Below are positions 1 through 8,092 of a stretch of 64,000 bases of DNA, one piece after another. Source of the DNA: Bifidobacterium breve DSM 20213 = JCM 1192. GTDB taxonomy: Bacteria; Actinomycetota; Actinomycetes; Actinomycetales; Bifidobacteriaceae. Below the pieces are notes generated by a model, which was given only the letters and a program-made list of their open reading frames with translations, did no database searches and was not told the origin of the DNA. The stretch lies in contig NZ_AP012324.1 in assembly GCF_001025175.1 (NCBI RefSeq), positions 682,001 to 746,000 of the forward strand, given 5' to 3'. Numbering within the stretch: the stretch's first letter is position 1; the number at the start of each line of letters is the position of its first letter. Made by a program: the position numbers and the translations under genes.

Positions 1-47
1 CCTACGCCGCCGCACAGGCAGACCAAGATTGGTAGGAATACGGTCAT
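1..47 (-). CDS. crcB: Second fluoride channel CrcB/FluC, 5' end only
   Basis: Only the first 15 codons are inside the window. The ATG shares one base with the stop codon of the upstream crcB gene (TGATG), so the two are translationally coupled. The visible N-terminus (MTVFLPILVCLCGGVG) has the hydrophobic start and glycine pair seen at the beginning of CrcB proteins. Two adjacent crcB genes are the usual arrangement in Gram-positive bacteria, where the two products form a dual-topology fluoride channel in the membrane. The identity rests on the short N-terminus plus the tandem context. Confidence 0.7.
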   Translation of the reverse strand, partial: MTVFLPILVCLCGGV

Positions 48-583
48 CACGCCTTACCTCCCTTGCTGGTTGTAGCGGCATTCGTATCAGCGGACGCTTC
101 GGCGGATACGTTCGAGGAGCCGGCCAGATGCGTTCCTGCCCACGCGCCGGCAGACGCACAAACCAGACCCAGCGCGAACGTCACCAGTAGATAGGCAATG
201 CCGACCGCCACCTGACCGTCGCGGATTGCGGCAAAACCTTCCAGCGCGAGTGTCGACATCGTAGACAAACCACCGCATACGCCCATGCCGAGTCCGCGAC
301 TGGCAAGTTCTTTGGAACGTGCACCGAACCGGGAAGCGCCGGCCAAGTAAGCGGTCAGCCCTGCATAGCAGAAGCAAGCCAGCATGTTGGCCACAAACGT
401 GCCGGTGTGGAAGCTGCCAGCCGCGGGAATCTGCGCGAACGCATAGCGAATCGCGGTGCCAATAGTGCCGCCGCAGAAGACGACCAACACAATATCAAGA
501 TGAATATCGGGGAGCTTGCGCGCCGGGGGAGTGGCCGTGTGCGTAATCGGCCGGGCGCCTGCGAATGGGGATTGCGAACCCAT
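47..583 (-). CDS. crcB: Fluoride channel CrcB/FluC
   Basis: Small membrane protein that lets fluoride leave the cell. After a polar N-terminal tail of about 30 residues come four hydrophobic segments. They carry the family pattern of a GGxxGTAIRY-type helix start, a TFVANMLACF segment and a GVCGGLSTMSTL segment (the G-x-x-G-G-x-S-T-x-S/F-T CrcB hallmark). I chose the ATG at 583 because AGGAAAGG lies just upstream; the frame stays open to 634 with another ATG but no comparable ribosome site. It is followed directly by a second crcB. The C-terminal tail is rich in Ala, Ser and Thr. I looked for a fluoride riboswitch upstream and did not see one. Confidence 0.9.
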   Translation of the reverse strand: MGSQSPFAGARPITHTATPPARKLPDIHLDIVLVVFCGGTIGTAIRYAFAQIPAAGSFHTGTFVANMLACFCYAGLTAYLAGASRFGARSKELASRGLGMGVCGGLSTMSTLALEGFAAIRDGQVAVGIAYLLVTFALGLVCASAGAWAGTHLAGSSNVSAEASADTNAATTSKGGKA

Positions 584-756
584 AGTAGCCTTTCCTGAAA
601 CCGCTGAATCCTGCTGAAGACACAACGATTTCATGCAATGTCAAATCGTGTGTAGGAACTATCAGCAGTGTGCGGTTCGAAACAAGTTCAGGCGGGTCCC
701 ATCGCCGAATCCCAGCCTACTCGTGCAGAAGACATCCATGGGTGTGTCGCCGTTTT

Positions 757-774
757 ACTTCAAGTACTTGAGGT
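757..774. promoter_or_regulatory. Probable MerR operator upstream of the regulator gene
   Basis: ACTTCAAGTACTTGAGGT contains the perfect palindrome CAAGTACTTG at 761-770. It sits 17 bases before the MerR start codon. MerR proteins bind such dyads inside their target promoters, so autoregulation and control of the following dehydrogenase is the natural inference. Confidence 0.5.
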
Positions 775-790
775 TTTTAGAGTTGTCGAT

Positions 791-1255
791 ATGAGCACAA
801 CGACCGCATGGCATACGATTCGCGAGGCGTCGATGATTTCCAGGCTTCCGGAGTCCACGCTGCGCTACTACGAGCAGATCGGCATTATCGCCCCCATCAC
901 TCGCGACCCGAGTTCGGGGCATCGCGCCTATTCGGACGCCGATCTCGAACGGCTGACCACAGTATCCTGTCTCGCAGCCACGGGCATGCCGCTCGAATCG
1001 ATGCGCACATACCTCGCCAACTCGCAGGGCGGGCGAGAAGGTGCACGCCGCCAGATGGAACTGCTCGACGCGCAGGCCCTGCGTCTCGCTGCCAAAGCCG
1101 AATCCATTCGAATGCAGCAGGCGTACGTATCGTTCAAGACACTGTACTGGCGGGCTAAGGCTGAGGGGCGCGACGAGGAGGCGCAGCAGCTCATCGAAGA
1201 AAACCGGAACATCATCGAACAGGTGAAGCGCCTGCAAACCGACGTCAAACAATAA
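791..1255 (+). CDS. MerR family transcriptional regulator
   Basis: 154-residue DNA-binding regulator. The N-terminal winged helix shows the MerR pattern (TIREASMISRLPESTLRYYE, then IGIIAPITRD, then HRAYSDADLERL), followed by a dimerising coiled coil rich in Glu, Gln and Arg. There is no cluster of Cys for metal sensing, which fits the aldehyde/alcohol-responsive branch (AdhR/NmlR-like) better than metal sensors; that is inference. ATG at 791 gives a normal MerR N-terminus; the open frame extends upstream to 668 but that extension does not look coding. It lies 40 bases before a zinc alcohol dehydrogenase on the same strand, so the two probably form an operon controlled through the palindrome at 761-770. 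Confidence 0.88.
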   Translation: MSTTTAWHTIREASMISRLPESTLRYYEQIGIIAPITRDPSSGHRAYSDADLERLTTVSCLAATGMPLESMRTYLANSQGGREGARRQMELLDAQALRLAAKAESIRMQQAYVSFKTLYWRAKAEGRDEEAQQLIEENRNIIEQVKRLQTDVKQ

Positions 1256-1295
1256 ACGACAATAGACAGATATTCCCAACAAAGGAGTGATTGAC

Positions 1296-2339
1296 ATGAC
1301 CGAAATGATGAAAGCCGCGATTTTCGTGGAGCCTGGCAAGATGGCCGTGGAAGAAGTGCCGAAGGCGACGCTTGAACAGGATGATGACATCGTGATTCGC
1401 GTGGTGCGCACGTGCGTGTGTGGCTCTGATTTGTGGTTCTTTCGTGGGCTGAGCGGACAGGCCGCGCACAGCCAGGTGGGTCACGAGTCCATCGGTGTGG
1501 TCGAAGAGGTTGGCGCGGCGGTCGAATCCGTTAAGCCAGGTGATTTCGTGGTCGTGCCATTCCCATACAGCTGCGGCAAGTGCCCGGTATGCAAGGCCGG
1601 CTTCGAATCCGTGTGCCCGCACGGCGGCTACTTCTCCGCTTGTCAGGCCGAATACCTGCGTGTGCCCGAGGCGGATGGCACCGTGGTCAAGGTGCTCGGT
1701 TCACCGGAAGATTATTCCGATGAACAGCTCGCATCGCTGCTGACCATTTCCGATGTGATGTCCACCGGTTATCACGCGGCGGCTTCTGCCGAGGTCAAGC
1801 CCGGTGACACCGCCGTGGTCATGGGCGATGGTGCAGTCGGCCTGTGCGGTGTGATTGCCGCCAAGATGCGCGGTGCCACGCGCATTATTGCCATGAGCCG
1901 TCACGAGGATCGCGCGGCGCTCGCCCGCGAATTTGGTGCGACTGATATCGTGCCGGAGCGTGATCAGGCTGCCATTGACAAGGTGCTGGGGATGACCGAT
2001 GGCTACGGCGCCGACGCTGTGCTCGAATGCGTGGGCTCCAAGCAGTCGTTCGATACGGCGATTGGCCTGATCCGACGCGGCGGCGTGATCGGCCGTGTGG
2101 GCCTGCCGCACGATGTGGAGATCAGCGCCGAAGGCACGTTCTACGGCAACATCGGCATCAAGGGCGGCCCGGCTCCCGTGCGCCACTATGACCTTGATGA
2201 GGGTCTGCTGGACGCGGTGCTCAAGGGCGAGATCAACCCCGGCCGCGTGTTCACCGCCGAGTACGACCTCGACCATATCCAAGACGCCTACGAGGCGATG
2301 GACCAGCGCAAGGTCATCAAGGCGCTGATCGGGTTCTAG
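1296..2339 (+). CDS. Zinc-dependent alcohol dehydrogenase (MDR family)
   Basis: 347-residue NAD(P)-linked medium-chain dehydrogenase. Catalytic zinc ligands are visible as CGSD near residue 40 and the GHE motif in VGHESIGVVEEVG. The structural zinc site is the four-Cys lobe CGKCPVCKAGFESVC around residues 92-106. The Rossmann domain begins with VVMGDGAVGLCGVIAAK. Start ATG 1296 is chosen for the GGAG eight bases upstream; a GTG at 1287 lies inside that ribosome site. The MerR gene immediately upstream suggests induction by an aldehyde or alcohol. The exact substrate cannot be read from sequence. Confidence 0.9.
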   Translation: MTEMMKAAIFVEPGKMAVEEVPKATLEQDDDIVIRVVRTCVCGSDLWFFRGLSGQAAHSQVGHESIGVVEEVGAAVESVKPGDFVVVPFPYSCGKCPVCKAGFESVCPHGGYFSACQAEYLRVPEADGTVVKVLGSPEDYSDEQLASLLTISDVMSTGYHAAASAEVKPGDTAVVMGDGAVGLCGVIAAKMRGATRIIAMSRHEDRAALAREFGATDIVPERDQAAIDKVLGMTDGYGADAVLECVGSKQSFDTAIGLIRRGGVIGRVGLPHDVEISAEGTFYGNIGIKGGPAPVRHYDLDEGLLDAVLKGEINPGRVFTAEYDLDHIQDAYEAMDQRKVIKALIGF

Positions 2340-2352
2340 GGTCAGGTACGCA

Positions 2353-2384
2353 GCGAACGGTTCTCACTAAGAACCGTGTGAGCC
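2353..2384. repeat. Single copy of a dispersed 32-bp repeat, forming a hairpin
   Basis: This segment (GCGAACGGTTCTCACTAAGA and onward to GAGCC) matches both arms of the long inverted repeat at 18342-18494: GCGAA, TTCTCA, TAAGAA, GTGTGAG and a following CGCAC are shared. Here it also folds on itself (ACGGTTCT at 2357-2364 with AGAACCGT at 2370-2377) just after the dehydrogenase stop, so it may double as a transcription terminator, although no T-run follows. Confidence 0.55.
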
Positions 2385-2465
2385 ATTCGCACAAAATCGC
2401 ACAATCAAACAGGCCGCCGGTGTGATGGGGGGGGATTGGGGGTGAGCCGGTTCGGCTTGCATCCT

Positions 2466-2555
2466 TATACCGTTGTTTTCGTGTAGAATCGGCCACCTCT
2501 ATACTTCTGTTTTCGTGTAGAATAGCATATGCCTATACTGTTGTTTTCGTGTAAT
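2466..2555 (+). repeat. Three direct repeats at exact 34-bp period before a DUF4143 ATPase
   Basis: Units start at 2466, 2500 and 2534. Each reads TATAC, then 4 variable bases, then TGTTTTCGTGTA-like sequence. The first two are 24 bp long with GAAT at the end; the third runs into the ribosome site of the ATPase gene (ATG 2569). The spacers between units are about 10-12 bp. The constant period of roughly three helical turns suggests binding sites for a protein on one face of DNA. Confidence 0.8.
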
Positions 2556-2568
2556 GAGGTGATTGCTC

Positions 2569-3930
2569 ATGTTGAAGCGCAAGATGCTGGATAAGCTGAT
2601 CGCATGGAAACAAAAAGCGGGTGGGCGTGAGGCTCTTCTCGTCGAAGGCGCTCGCCGTGTGGGCAAAAGCACCATTGTTGAGGAATTCGGCCGCATTCAG
2701 TACAAGTCATATATTCTCATCGATTTCGCGCGTTTGCCGCGCGACGTTCGCGACATCTTCGAAAACCAGCGTGATGACTTTGACACATTTTTCATGCTGT
2801 TGTCTGCGTATTACCGCAAGCGACTGTACGAGCGTGAATCGTTGATTATTTTCGACGAGGTGCAGCGGTATCCGGCGGCGAGGGAGCTCGTCAAATATCT
2901 GGTTGCGGATGGCCGGTATGACTATGTGGAAACTGGTTCGCTGATCTCCATCAAGAGGAATGTGGCGAATATCGTCATCCCCTCCGAGGAAGGGAAAATG
3001 GACATGGGGCCGCTCGATTTTGAGGAGTTCTGCTGGGCCATGGGGGAGGAGCTGCTTGCTGAAACGATTCGCAAATCGTTCGAGCGTCTGGTCCCGTTGC
3101 CCGATGCGCTGCACAAACGAGCGATGAGGCTGTGGCGCGAATATCTGCTGGTGGGCGGTATGCCGCAGGCGGTTGCCGATTATGTCGAGCATCGCGATTT
3201 TGGCGAGGTGGATTCGATTAAACGTGGCATCCTGCAACTGTACAGTGATGATATCGGCAAGTTCGCCAATGGCGATGCCGGCCACGTGCGGGGCATTTTC
3301 GCTCAGATTCCAGGGCAGCTGTCCAAGCATGAGAAACGATTCACTCTGGCATCGGTCGATAAGGGGGCTCGATCTCGTGAATACGATTCGGCGTTCTTCT
3401 GGTTGGAAGACGCCCGCTTGGTGAACCTGTGCCGTAATTCGACTGACCCTTTGGTGGGGCTGGGATTGTACGAAGATAACGATTCATTCAAATGCTATAT
3501 GGCGGATACCGGTTTGTTGGTGTCGCAGGCGTTTGCCGATCGAGAGACAACGCCGGATGATGTGTACCGGGATATTCTGTTCGATAGGCTTTCGCTCAAC
3601 GAAGGAATGCTGGTGGAGAATGCGGTGGCTCAGCAATTCCGGGCTAATGGGCACAAACTGTATTTCTTCTCGCGCTCGGATAGAACGGATGCCTCGAAAA
3701 CCATGGAGATAGACTTCCTCATCGTTCGGGAATACGATAATGCCGCGATGAAACCTCGCATCAGCCCGATCGAAGTGAAATCCACGAAACGATACGGTGT
3801 GTCTTCGCTCGACAAATTCCGCAAAAGGTATGCCCAACGATTGGGCGAGGAATACGTTCTGCATCCCCGCCAACTCGAAGTGAATGGAGAACGCATCAAG
3901 CTGCCGTTGTATATGGCCCACTGTCTGTGA
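2569..3930 (+). CDS. AAA ATPase with C-terminal DUF4143 domain
   Basis: 453-residue protein of the P-loop ATPase plus DUF4143 type. Walker A is GARRVGKST at about residues 27-35, and Walker B is LIIFDEVQ near residue 95. The C-terminal part keeps the restriction-enzyme-like core MEIDFLI followed by SPIEVKS (an acidic residue, then E-x-K). DUF4143 belongs to the PD-(D/E)XK nuclease-like clan, but the biological role of these proteins is not known. Start ATG 2569 has GAGGTG eight bases upstream. A periodic direct-repeat array ends 13 bases before the start. Downstream lies a nucleoside hydrolase stump, so this looks like an insertion into older sequence. Two related loci occur at 43078-44235 and 46479-46973. 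Confidence 0.88.
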   Translation: MLKRKMLDKLIAWKQKAGGREALLVEGARRVGKSTIVEEFGRIQYKSYILIDFARLPRDVRDIFENQRDDFDTFFMLLSAYYRKRLYERESLIIFDEVQRYPAARELVKYLVADGRYDYVETGSLISIKRNVANIVIPSEEGKMDMGPLDFEEFCWAMGEELLAETIRKSFERLVPLPDALHKRAMRLWREYLLVGGMPQAVADYVEHRDFGEVDSIKRGILQLYSDDIGKFANGDAGHVRGIFAQIPGQLSKHEKRFTLASVDKGARSREYDSAFFWLEDARLVNLCRNSTDPLVGLGLYEDNDSFKCYMADTGLLVSQAFADRETTPDDVYRDILFDRLSLNEGMLVENAVAQQFRANGHKLYFFSRSDRTDASKTMEIDFLIVREYDNAAMKPRISPIEVKSTKRYGVSSLDKFRKRYAQRLGEEYVLHPRQLEVNGERIKLPLYMAHCL

Positions 3931-3940
3931 CGCGAGAAGA

Positions 3941-4004
3941 TGGATCCGATTGCCAGCGCGTCGTCGATGCCCGTATCCAAATCAAGAATCAGTTTCCTGC
4001 GCAT
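3941..4004 (-). pseudogene. Nucleoside hydrolase N-terminal stump
   Basis: From an ATG at 4004 the minus strand reads MRRKLILDLDTGIDDALAI and then loses similarity. DxDxGxDDALA is the calcium- and ribose-binding N-terminal signature of inosine/uridine-preferring nucleoside hydrolases. Only about 20 codons remain of a gene that normally has 310-320. The break lies at the 3' end of the DUF4143 ATPase gene (stop at 3930), so the rest was probably lost when that cassette arrived. Confidence 0.65.
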
Positions 4005-4038
4005 ATTCGCGCCTTTCCCTTTGCGGTATTCCGGTGAG

Positions 4039-4656
4039 TCACAGCCCGCGTTTGACGAGCCCGTCGAGGATGGCGTCGGAGGACTCCCCAAGCCTCAGGC
4101 CTATGACGTCGACGCGGCGCAGCAGATCTCGGGTTTTCAGGGTGTCCATGCTCATTTCGCCGGTGTAGACGGCTGCAAGCCCCGATTCGTAGGCGCGCCG
4201 CACGCGGGCGGATTCCTTGCTGGCCTCGAGGCAGTACCGGCGCATGTCGGCGCCTTCCGCGGTCACGGCGAGTTCCAGATCGTGCAGGGCGACGTTCACG
4301 TGGGTCAACGCGACATTGGCGTGTTCGCCGGCATATCCTTTCCAAAGATGGATTTCGCGTATGAAATCGCGGGTGTTGTCGAGCACGTCGTCGATGGATC
4401 GGGAGAAACGGAACAGATCCTCACGGTCCAACGGCGTGGTCCAGGCCTTGGCCAACGCGTGAACGACCTTGGAACGGACCTCGTCCCCCTCGTGCTCGAT
4501 ATCGTTGACGCTCTTTCTGGATTCATCGACGCTCAGATGCCCCTCGACGGCGTCCAACGCGATGGACACTCCTTTGCGGGTTGTCATCACCTGTTCCCGG
4601 AGCAGCCCCATGACAGGATCCTCTGCGAGCGCGTTCTTGGCGCTGAACCACGGCAT
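4039..4656 (-). CDS. DUF47/PhoU-like Pit accessory protein
   Basis: 205-residue all-helical protein of the DUF47 (YkaA/Pit accessory) family, typically about 205-215 residues. It shows the family features NDIEHEGDEVRSKV near residue 60, PLDREDLFRFSRSIDDVLD near residue 95 and an E-x-x-D metal-type pattern. DUF47 proteins act with PiT phosphate transporters. Here it is the last gene of a minus-strand operon coding for a Ugp-like importer and a glycerophosphodiesterase, while a PiT transporter is divergent from the head of the same operon. The ribosome site AAGGTG precedes ATG 4656. A strong hairpin at 4693-4769 separates it from the upstream gene, so it may be transcribed at a lower level or separately. 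Confidence 0.85.
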   Translation of the reverse strand: MPWFSAKNALAEDPVMGLLREQVMTTRKGVSIALDAVEGHLSVDESRKSVNDIEHEGDEVRSKVVHALAKAWTTPLDREDLFRFSRSIDDVLDNTRDFIREIHLWKGYAGEHANVALTHVNVALHDLELAVTAEGADMRRYCLEASKESARVRRAYESGLAAVYTGEMSMDTLKTRDLLRRVDVIGLRLGESSDAILDGLVKRGL

Positions 4657-4692
4657 TGTGGCACCTTCTTTCGTTCATTGTCGCGGCGAAGG

Positions 4693-4769
4693 CAGCGGCC
4701 TCTGCGTTTCCGGACCGGCCCGGAACGGGCGCCGTTTCAGGCTGATCCGGAAACGCAGAGGGGCCGCTG
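4693..4769 (-). terminator. Long hairpin between phosphodiesterase and DUF47 genes
   Basis: CAGCGGCC-TCTGCGTTTCCGGA (4693-4714) pairs with TCCGGAAACGCAGA-GGGGCCGCTG (4746-4769) with one small bulge; the loop of about 31 bases contains further self-complementary GC. It follows the stop of the gene at 4797 on the minus strand. There is no clear T-run, so it may act as a processing or attenuating structure rather than a full terminator. Confidence 0.6.
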
Positions 4770-4796
4770 AGGGGAAATCGCGGAGAACCGCCGGAA

Positions 4797-5669
4797 TCAG
4801 GCGATGACCCGGCGATACTCGTCGAGTTTCTCGGGCCAGTCGGTCTGGATGACGTTGGCGCCGAGGGTGAGGAGCGCGCCCCACCCATGCTGGGGTCCTT
4901 CGAGGATGGAGCGGGTGTCGTCCATGCCCTTGAGACCGCAGTATCCGTTGCCGAGGTCGAGGGCGTTGACGAAGCTGTACAGGCCGTGCTCGCTGATCGT
5001 GCGGAAGACCGCGGGGTCGGCGAGTGGGGTGTCCTCGGTGGTGGCTACGAGTTCCACGCCGACGGTGTTGATCTGCTCGTCGCCGACGAACAGATCGAGC
5101 TCGTCGGGGCTCTGGATCATGCCCATGAACATGTATTTGGTCTCATGATCGTGAAGGGCCTGCTGGAACCCCTCCGCGACGGGGCATTTGAGGATGAGCT
5201 TGCGTTCGAGGTGGAACTGGTCGAGCCAGTCGAGGAACCCGGTGCTCCAGTAGCGCCAGGAGCGATCGATGTTGATGAGGATGTCCGGCGCGTTCGACAG
5301 GATGTGCGCGACCCTCTCGACGTTGCCGTAGTAGGCGCCGGGATATTCGGTGTAGCGCAGTTCGTCGAGCTCGGCGGCGGTCTTGGACAGGATGTCGTCA
5401 GTGATGCGCAGGCGGGCCATCTCGGTGCCGTCGTGGAAGGCGAAGTATTCGCCGTCGGTGGAGCGGATCACGTCGATCTCGGCGATGTCGGCGTTGACCT
5501 TTGTGGTGGCGATGACGCCGTTGAGTGTGTTCTCGCGGATATCGCCACGCGGCGTGCCGCGGTGCGCGGCGATGACGAACGGCGATTGGTCGCACGCCCG
5601 GTTGAGATCGATGTTGATGTCCGCGTACCGTTCGCGGCCGAATCGCGGCGCGGCCGTCTTGGTGCTCAT
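4797..5669 (-). CDS. Glycerophosphodiester phosphodiesterase (UgpQ/GDPD family)
   Basis: 290-residue cytoplasmic enzyme; no signal peptide. It carries the GDPD signatures AHRG (near residue 34), IRENTLNG, and EIDVIRSTDGEYFAFHDGT, giving the catalytic His pair and the Glu/Asp metal ligands. Family enzymes cleave glycerophosphodiesters such as glycerophosphocholine to glycerol 3-phosphate plus the alcohol. ATG 5669 follows AAAGGAG closely. It sits directly after a UgpB-like binding protein and two UgpA/UgpE-like permeases, as ugpQ does in enteric bacteria, so it probably processes the imported substrate. A few GDPD-family proteins use other phosphodiesters, so the substrate remains inference. 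Confidence 0.87.
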   Translation of the reverse strand: MSTKTAAPRFGRERYADINIDLNRACDQSPFVIAAHRGTPRGDIRENTLNGVIATTKVNADIAEIDVIRSTDGEYFAFHDGTEMARLRITDDILSKTAAELDELRYTEYPGAYYGNVERVAHILSNAPDILINIDRSWRYWSTGFLDWLDQFHLERKLILKCPVAEGFQQALHDHETKYMFMGMIQSPDELDLFVGDEQINTVGVELVATTEDTPLADPAVFRTISEHGLYSFVNALDLGNGYCGLKGMDDTRSILEGPQHGWGALLTLGANVIQTDWPEKLDEYRRVIA

Positions 5670-5773
5670 GTCGGCTCCTTTGTTGCTGTCTGGGGGGGTG
5701 GAATTCGGGCCATCCCGCCCCGGTATAGACAACCGGGGAGGGACGGCGAAAGGGACTGTTTACCGGCGCGGGA

Positions 5774-7126
5774 TCACTTGCCCGCGGCCTTGTTGTAGGT
5801 GGCGATGTCCTTGGCGGACTGGGTCTGGGCCTCCTGCATGGCGGTCTTGAGATCCTTGGAGCCGCCGACGACCTCGTTGAAGGAGGCCATCACGTCCTTG
5901 CGGATGGACGGGTAGGCGCCGGTACGGGCTCCCAGCGACACGCTGGTGGACGGGTTGGTGGCAAGCTGGTCGTAGAAGACCTTGACGTTCGGATCCTGAA
6001 GGATCTCCTTGCCTTCGGCCTCGTCGGCGGCCTTGGTGTTGGCGAACAGGTTGCCGGAGGCCTTGGCGAACACGGCCTGGGCGTGCGGGGTCATCATGTA
6101 CTTGCCGAACTCCCAGGTGGCCTTCTGCTCGGCCTCGGAGTGCTCGGCGGCCACGATCCACAGCGAGTTGCCGCCGATCGGGGTGCCGGCGTCCTTGTTC
6201 GCGTCGTCGTGCGGGAACTGGGCAATGGTCACGTTCTTGGAGGAGCTGTCGGGCAGCATGGAGGTGTAGGAGGCGGAGGAGGTCAGCACGACGCCGACCT
6301 TGTTGGAGGTGAAGGCGGTCGTCATCGAACTGGAATCGGTGCCGGGGTTGAGCGCGACGCCGTCCTTGAACATGTCGGCGATCTTCTGAAACATGTCGAG
6401 CTGGGTCGCGGAGGTCATGTTCACGCCGGTGACGGCCTTGCCGCCGCGTCCGTTGTCGGGGGTGGCGATGAGCTCGCCGTGGCTGGCGGAGAGTTCCTCC
6501 AGGATCCACGAGTCGACCATGTTCATCGAGAAGCCGTAGGCGCCGGTCTTCTCATGGATGGTGTTGGCCCAGTCGACGACCTCGGCGAAGGTGGTCGGCG
6601 GGTTGGACACGTCCAGGCCGGCCTGCTGGGCGAGTTTGTTGTTGATGTAGGTCACGGGCTGGCTGATGGCGAACGGCAGGGACAGCAGGCCGTTGTCGTC
6701 GCTGTAGTACTTCAGCGCGACCGGCTGCAGGTCGGCCGTATCGAAGTCGGAGTCGCCCTCAGCGAACTTGTAGACCGGGGTGGTCATCTTGCTGTCGATC
6801 ATGTAGCCGGTCGAGGTGTCGTTCATCTGCAGGATCGAGGGCGTGGACTTGGCCTGGACGGCGGCGGAGAACTTCTGCTGCACGTCCGTGTAGGAGCCCT
6901 GATAGGAGGCCTCGACCTTGATCTTGCCCTTGTTGGCGTCGTTGAACTCGGAGACGAGCTGGTTGATGGCGTCCACGGCCGGGCCGGAGTTCGAGTACCA
7001 GAACGTGACGTTCTGCTCGCCGCCGTTCGCATCGGCGTTCGTGTTCGACGAGGAGCCGCAGGCGGACAGTGCGAGCATGGGTAGGACCGCGATGGCGGCG
7101 GCCTTCAGCAGCGTTGACTTCCTCAT
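5774..7126 (-). CDS. ABC transporter substrate-binding lipoprotein, UgpB-like
   Basis: 450-residue extracellular binding protein. The signal sequence MRKSTLLKAAAIAVLPMLA is followed by the lipobox LSAC, so the Cys is lipidated and the protein is anchored outside the membrane. The mature part is a family 1 solute-binding protein. NVTFWYS near the start, IGGNSLWIV and GAYPSIRKDV resemble glycerol-3-phosphate/glycerophosphodiester binding protein UgpB more than typical bifidobacterial oligosaccharide binders. AAAGGAAATC precedes ATG 7126. A GC-rich hairpin (7260-7276) lies between the upstream permease stop and this gene and could stabilise the mRNA so that the binding protein is made in excess. 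No ATP-binding subunit gene is present nearby. Confidence 0.9.
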   Translation of the reverse strand: MRKSTLLKAAAIAVLPMLALSACGSSSNTNADANGGEQNVTFWYSNSGPAVDAINQLVSEFNDANKGKIKVEASYQGSYTDVQQKFSAAVQAKSTPSILQMNDTSTGYMIDSKMTTPVYKFAEGDSDFDTADLQPVALKYYSDDNGLLSLPFAISQPVTYINNKLAQQAGLDVSNPPTTFAEVVDWANTIHEKTGAYGFSMNMVDSWILEELSASHGELIATPDNGRGGKAVTGVNMTSATQLDMFQKIADMFKDGVALNPGTDSSSMTTAFTSNKVGVVLTSSASYTSMLPDSSSKNVTIAQFPHDDANKDAGTPIGGNSLWIVAAEHSEAEQKATWEFGKYMMTPHAQAVFAKASGNLFANTKAADEAEGKEILQDPNVKVFYDQLATNPSTSVSLGARTGAYPSIRKDVMASFNEVVGGSKDLKTAMQEAQTQSAKDIATYNKAAGK

Positions 7127-7285
7127 GGTGATTTCCTTTCTTGTTGCGCCGGATGGGCCGTTCTGGCCTCCGACAGAAAAATCTGTTCGTTGGCGCCCGG
7201 ATGGCGCCATGCGTGCTTTGGACCGGATGCCCCGGTCCGGGTTGACGTTGGATTCTCGGACCGCCCGCGAGGGGCGGCGGATGGG

Positions 7286-8092
7286 CTACTTGATGCTTCC
7301 GGCGACGCTCATGCCGCGCAGGGACCGGTTGAACAGGAGCGTGAGGATCATCGCCGGGACGACCGCGATGGCCGCGCCGGCCAGGACCACGCCGATGTTG
7401 GAGCCGTCGGTGCCGCTCAGCTGGGTGATGCCGACCTGAATGGTGCGGTGCTCGGGCTTGTTGGTCACGAGCAGGGGCCAGAAGTAGCCGTTCCACGCGG
7501 CGACCATGGCGTTGATCGTCGCGGCGATGATGGTCGGCTTGACGATGGGCAGGAGCACGTCGATCATGAACCGCAGATGGCCGGCGCCGTCGATCAGCGA
7601 CGCCTCGCGCAGCTCCTTGGGGAAGGAACGGAACGCCTGGCGGAACAGGAACACGGTGAAGCCCTGCACCAGGAACGGCAGGAAAATCGCCGGGATCGTG
7701 TCCATGAGTCCCCAGTTGGCGATGTTCAGGTAGTTCGACAGCAGGGTGGTCTCGCCAGGCACCATCATGCTCATGAGGAAGACCATCATCCACATTCCGG
7801 GCCGCCTCAGATTGCAGAACACGATGGCGTAGGCGGCGAGGAACGCGGTCACGATCTGGCCCGCGGTCTGGCAGACGGTCACGACGATGCTGTTGCCCAG
7901 CTGCTGGGTCAGGGGCATCTGGGACATGGCGCGCATGAAATTGCCCAGGGTGAAGCCCCTGAACAGGCCGTTGGCGTCGAAGAAGAACGCGCCGACGTAG
8001 ATGTACAGAACCGGCAGCATGACCAGCACGGTCACGATCAGGGCCAGCACGGCCCACAGGCCCTGGCTCACGGGGGAAGTCTTGCGGATCAT
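7286..8092 (-). CDS. Carbohydrate/glycerophosphodiester ABC permease, UgpE-like
   Basis: 268-residue inner-membrane permease of the MalG/UgpE type with six predicted membrane helices. The cytoplasmic EAA loop is visible as EASLIDGAGHLRFMIDVLLP, the site that docks with the ATPase subunit. The start overlaps the stop of the upstream permease by one base (TGATG), indicating translational coupling. The pair forms the membrane channel for the lipoprotein encoded next. With no ATPase gene in the operon, it probably uses a shared MsiK-type ATPase encoded elsewhere, which is common in actinobacteria; that is inference. Confidence 0.88.
   Translation of the reverse strand: MIRKTSPVSQGLWAVLALIVTVLVMLPVLYIYVGAFFFDANGLFRGFTLGNFMRAMSQMPLTQQLGNSIVVTVCQTAGQIVTAFLAAYAIVFCNLRRPGMWMMVFLMSMMVPGETTLLSNYLNIANWGLMDTIPAIFLPFLVQGFTVFLFRQAFRSFPKELREASLIDGAGHLRFMIDVLLPIVKPTIIAATINAMVAAWNGYFWPLLVTNKPEHRTIQVGITQLSGTDGSNIGVVLAGAAIAVVPAMILTLLFNRSLRGMSVAGSIK

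Noticed and set aside
583..790. Fluoride riboswitch upstream of crcB
   Set aside because: Looked for the conserved pseudoknot sequence pattern before the crcB start on the minus strand and did not find it.
2466..2555. CRISPR array
   Set aside because: Regular repeats with short gaps resemble one, but spacers are only 10-12 bp, units are degenerate and no cas gene is present. The same applies to the arrays at 44251 and 46287.
3940..4770. 276-codon plus-strand frame
   Set aside because: Antisense to the DUF47 gene, which has clear family motifs, and it runs through the nucleoside hydrolase stump and a hairpin.
4887..5798. 303-codon plus-strand frame
   Set aside because: Antisense to the glycerophosphodiesterase gene with its HRG and ENTL motifs; composition is that of a shadow.
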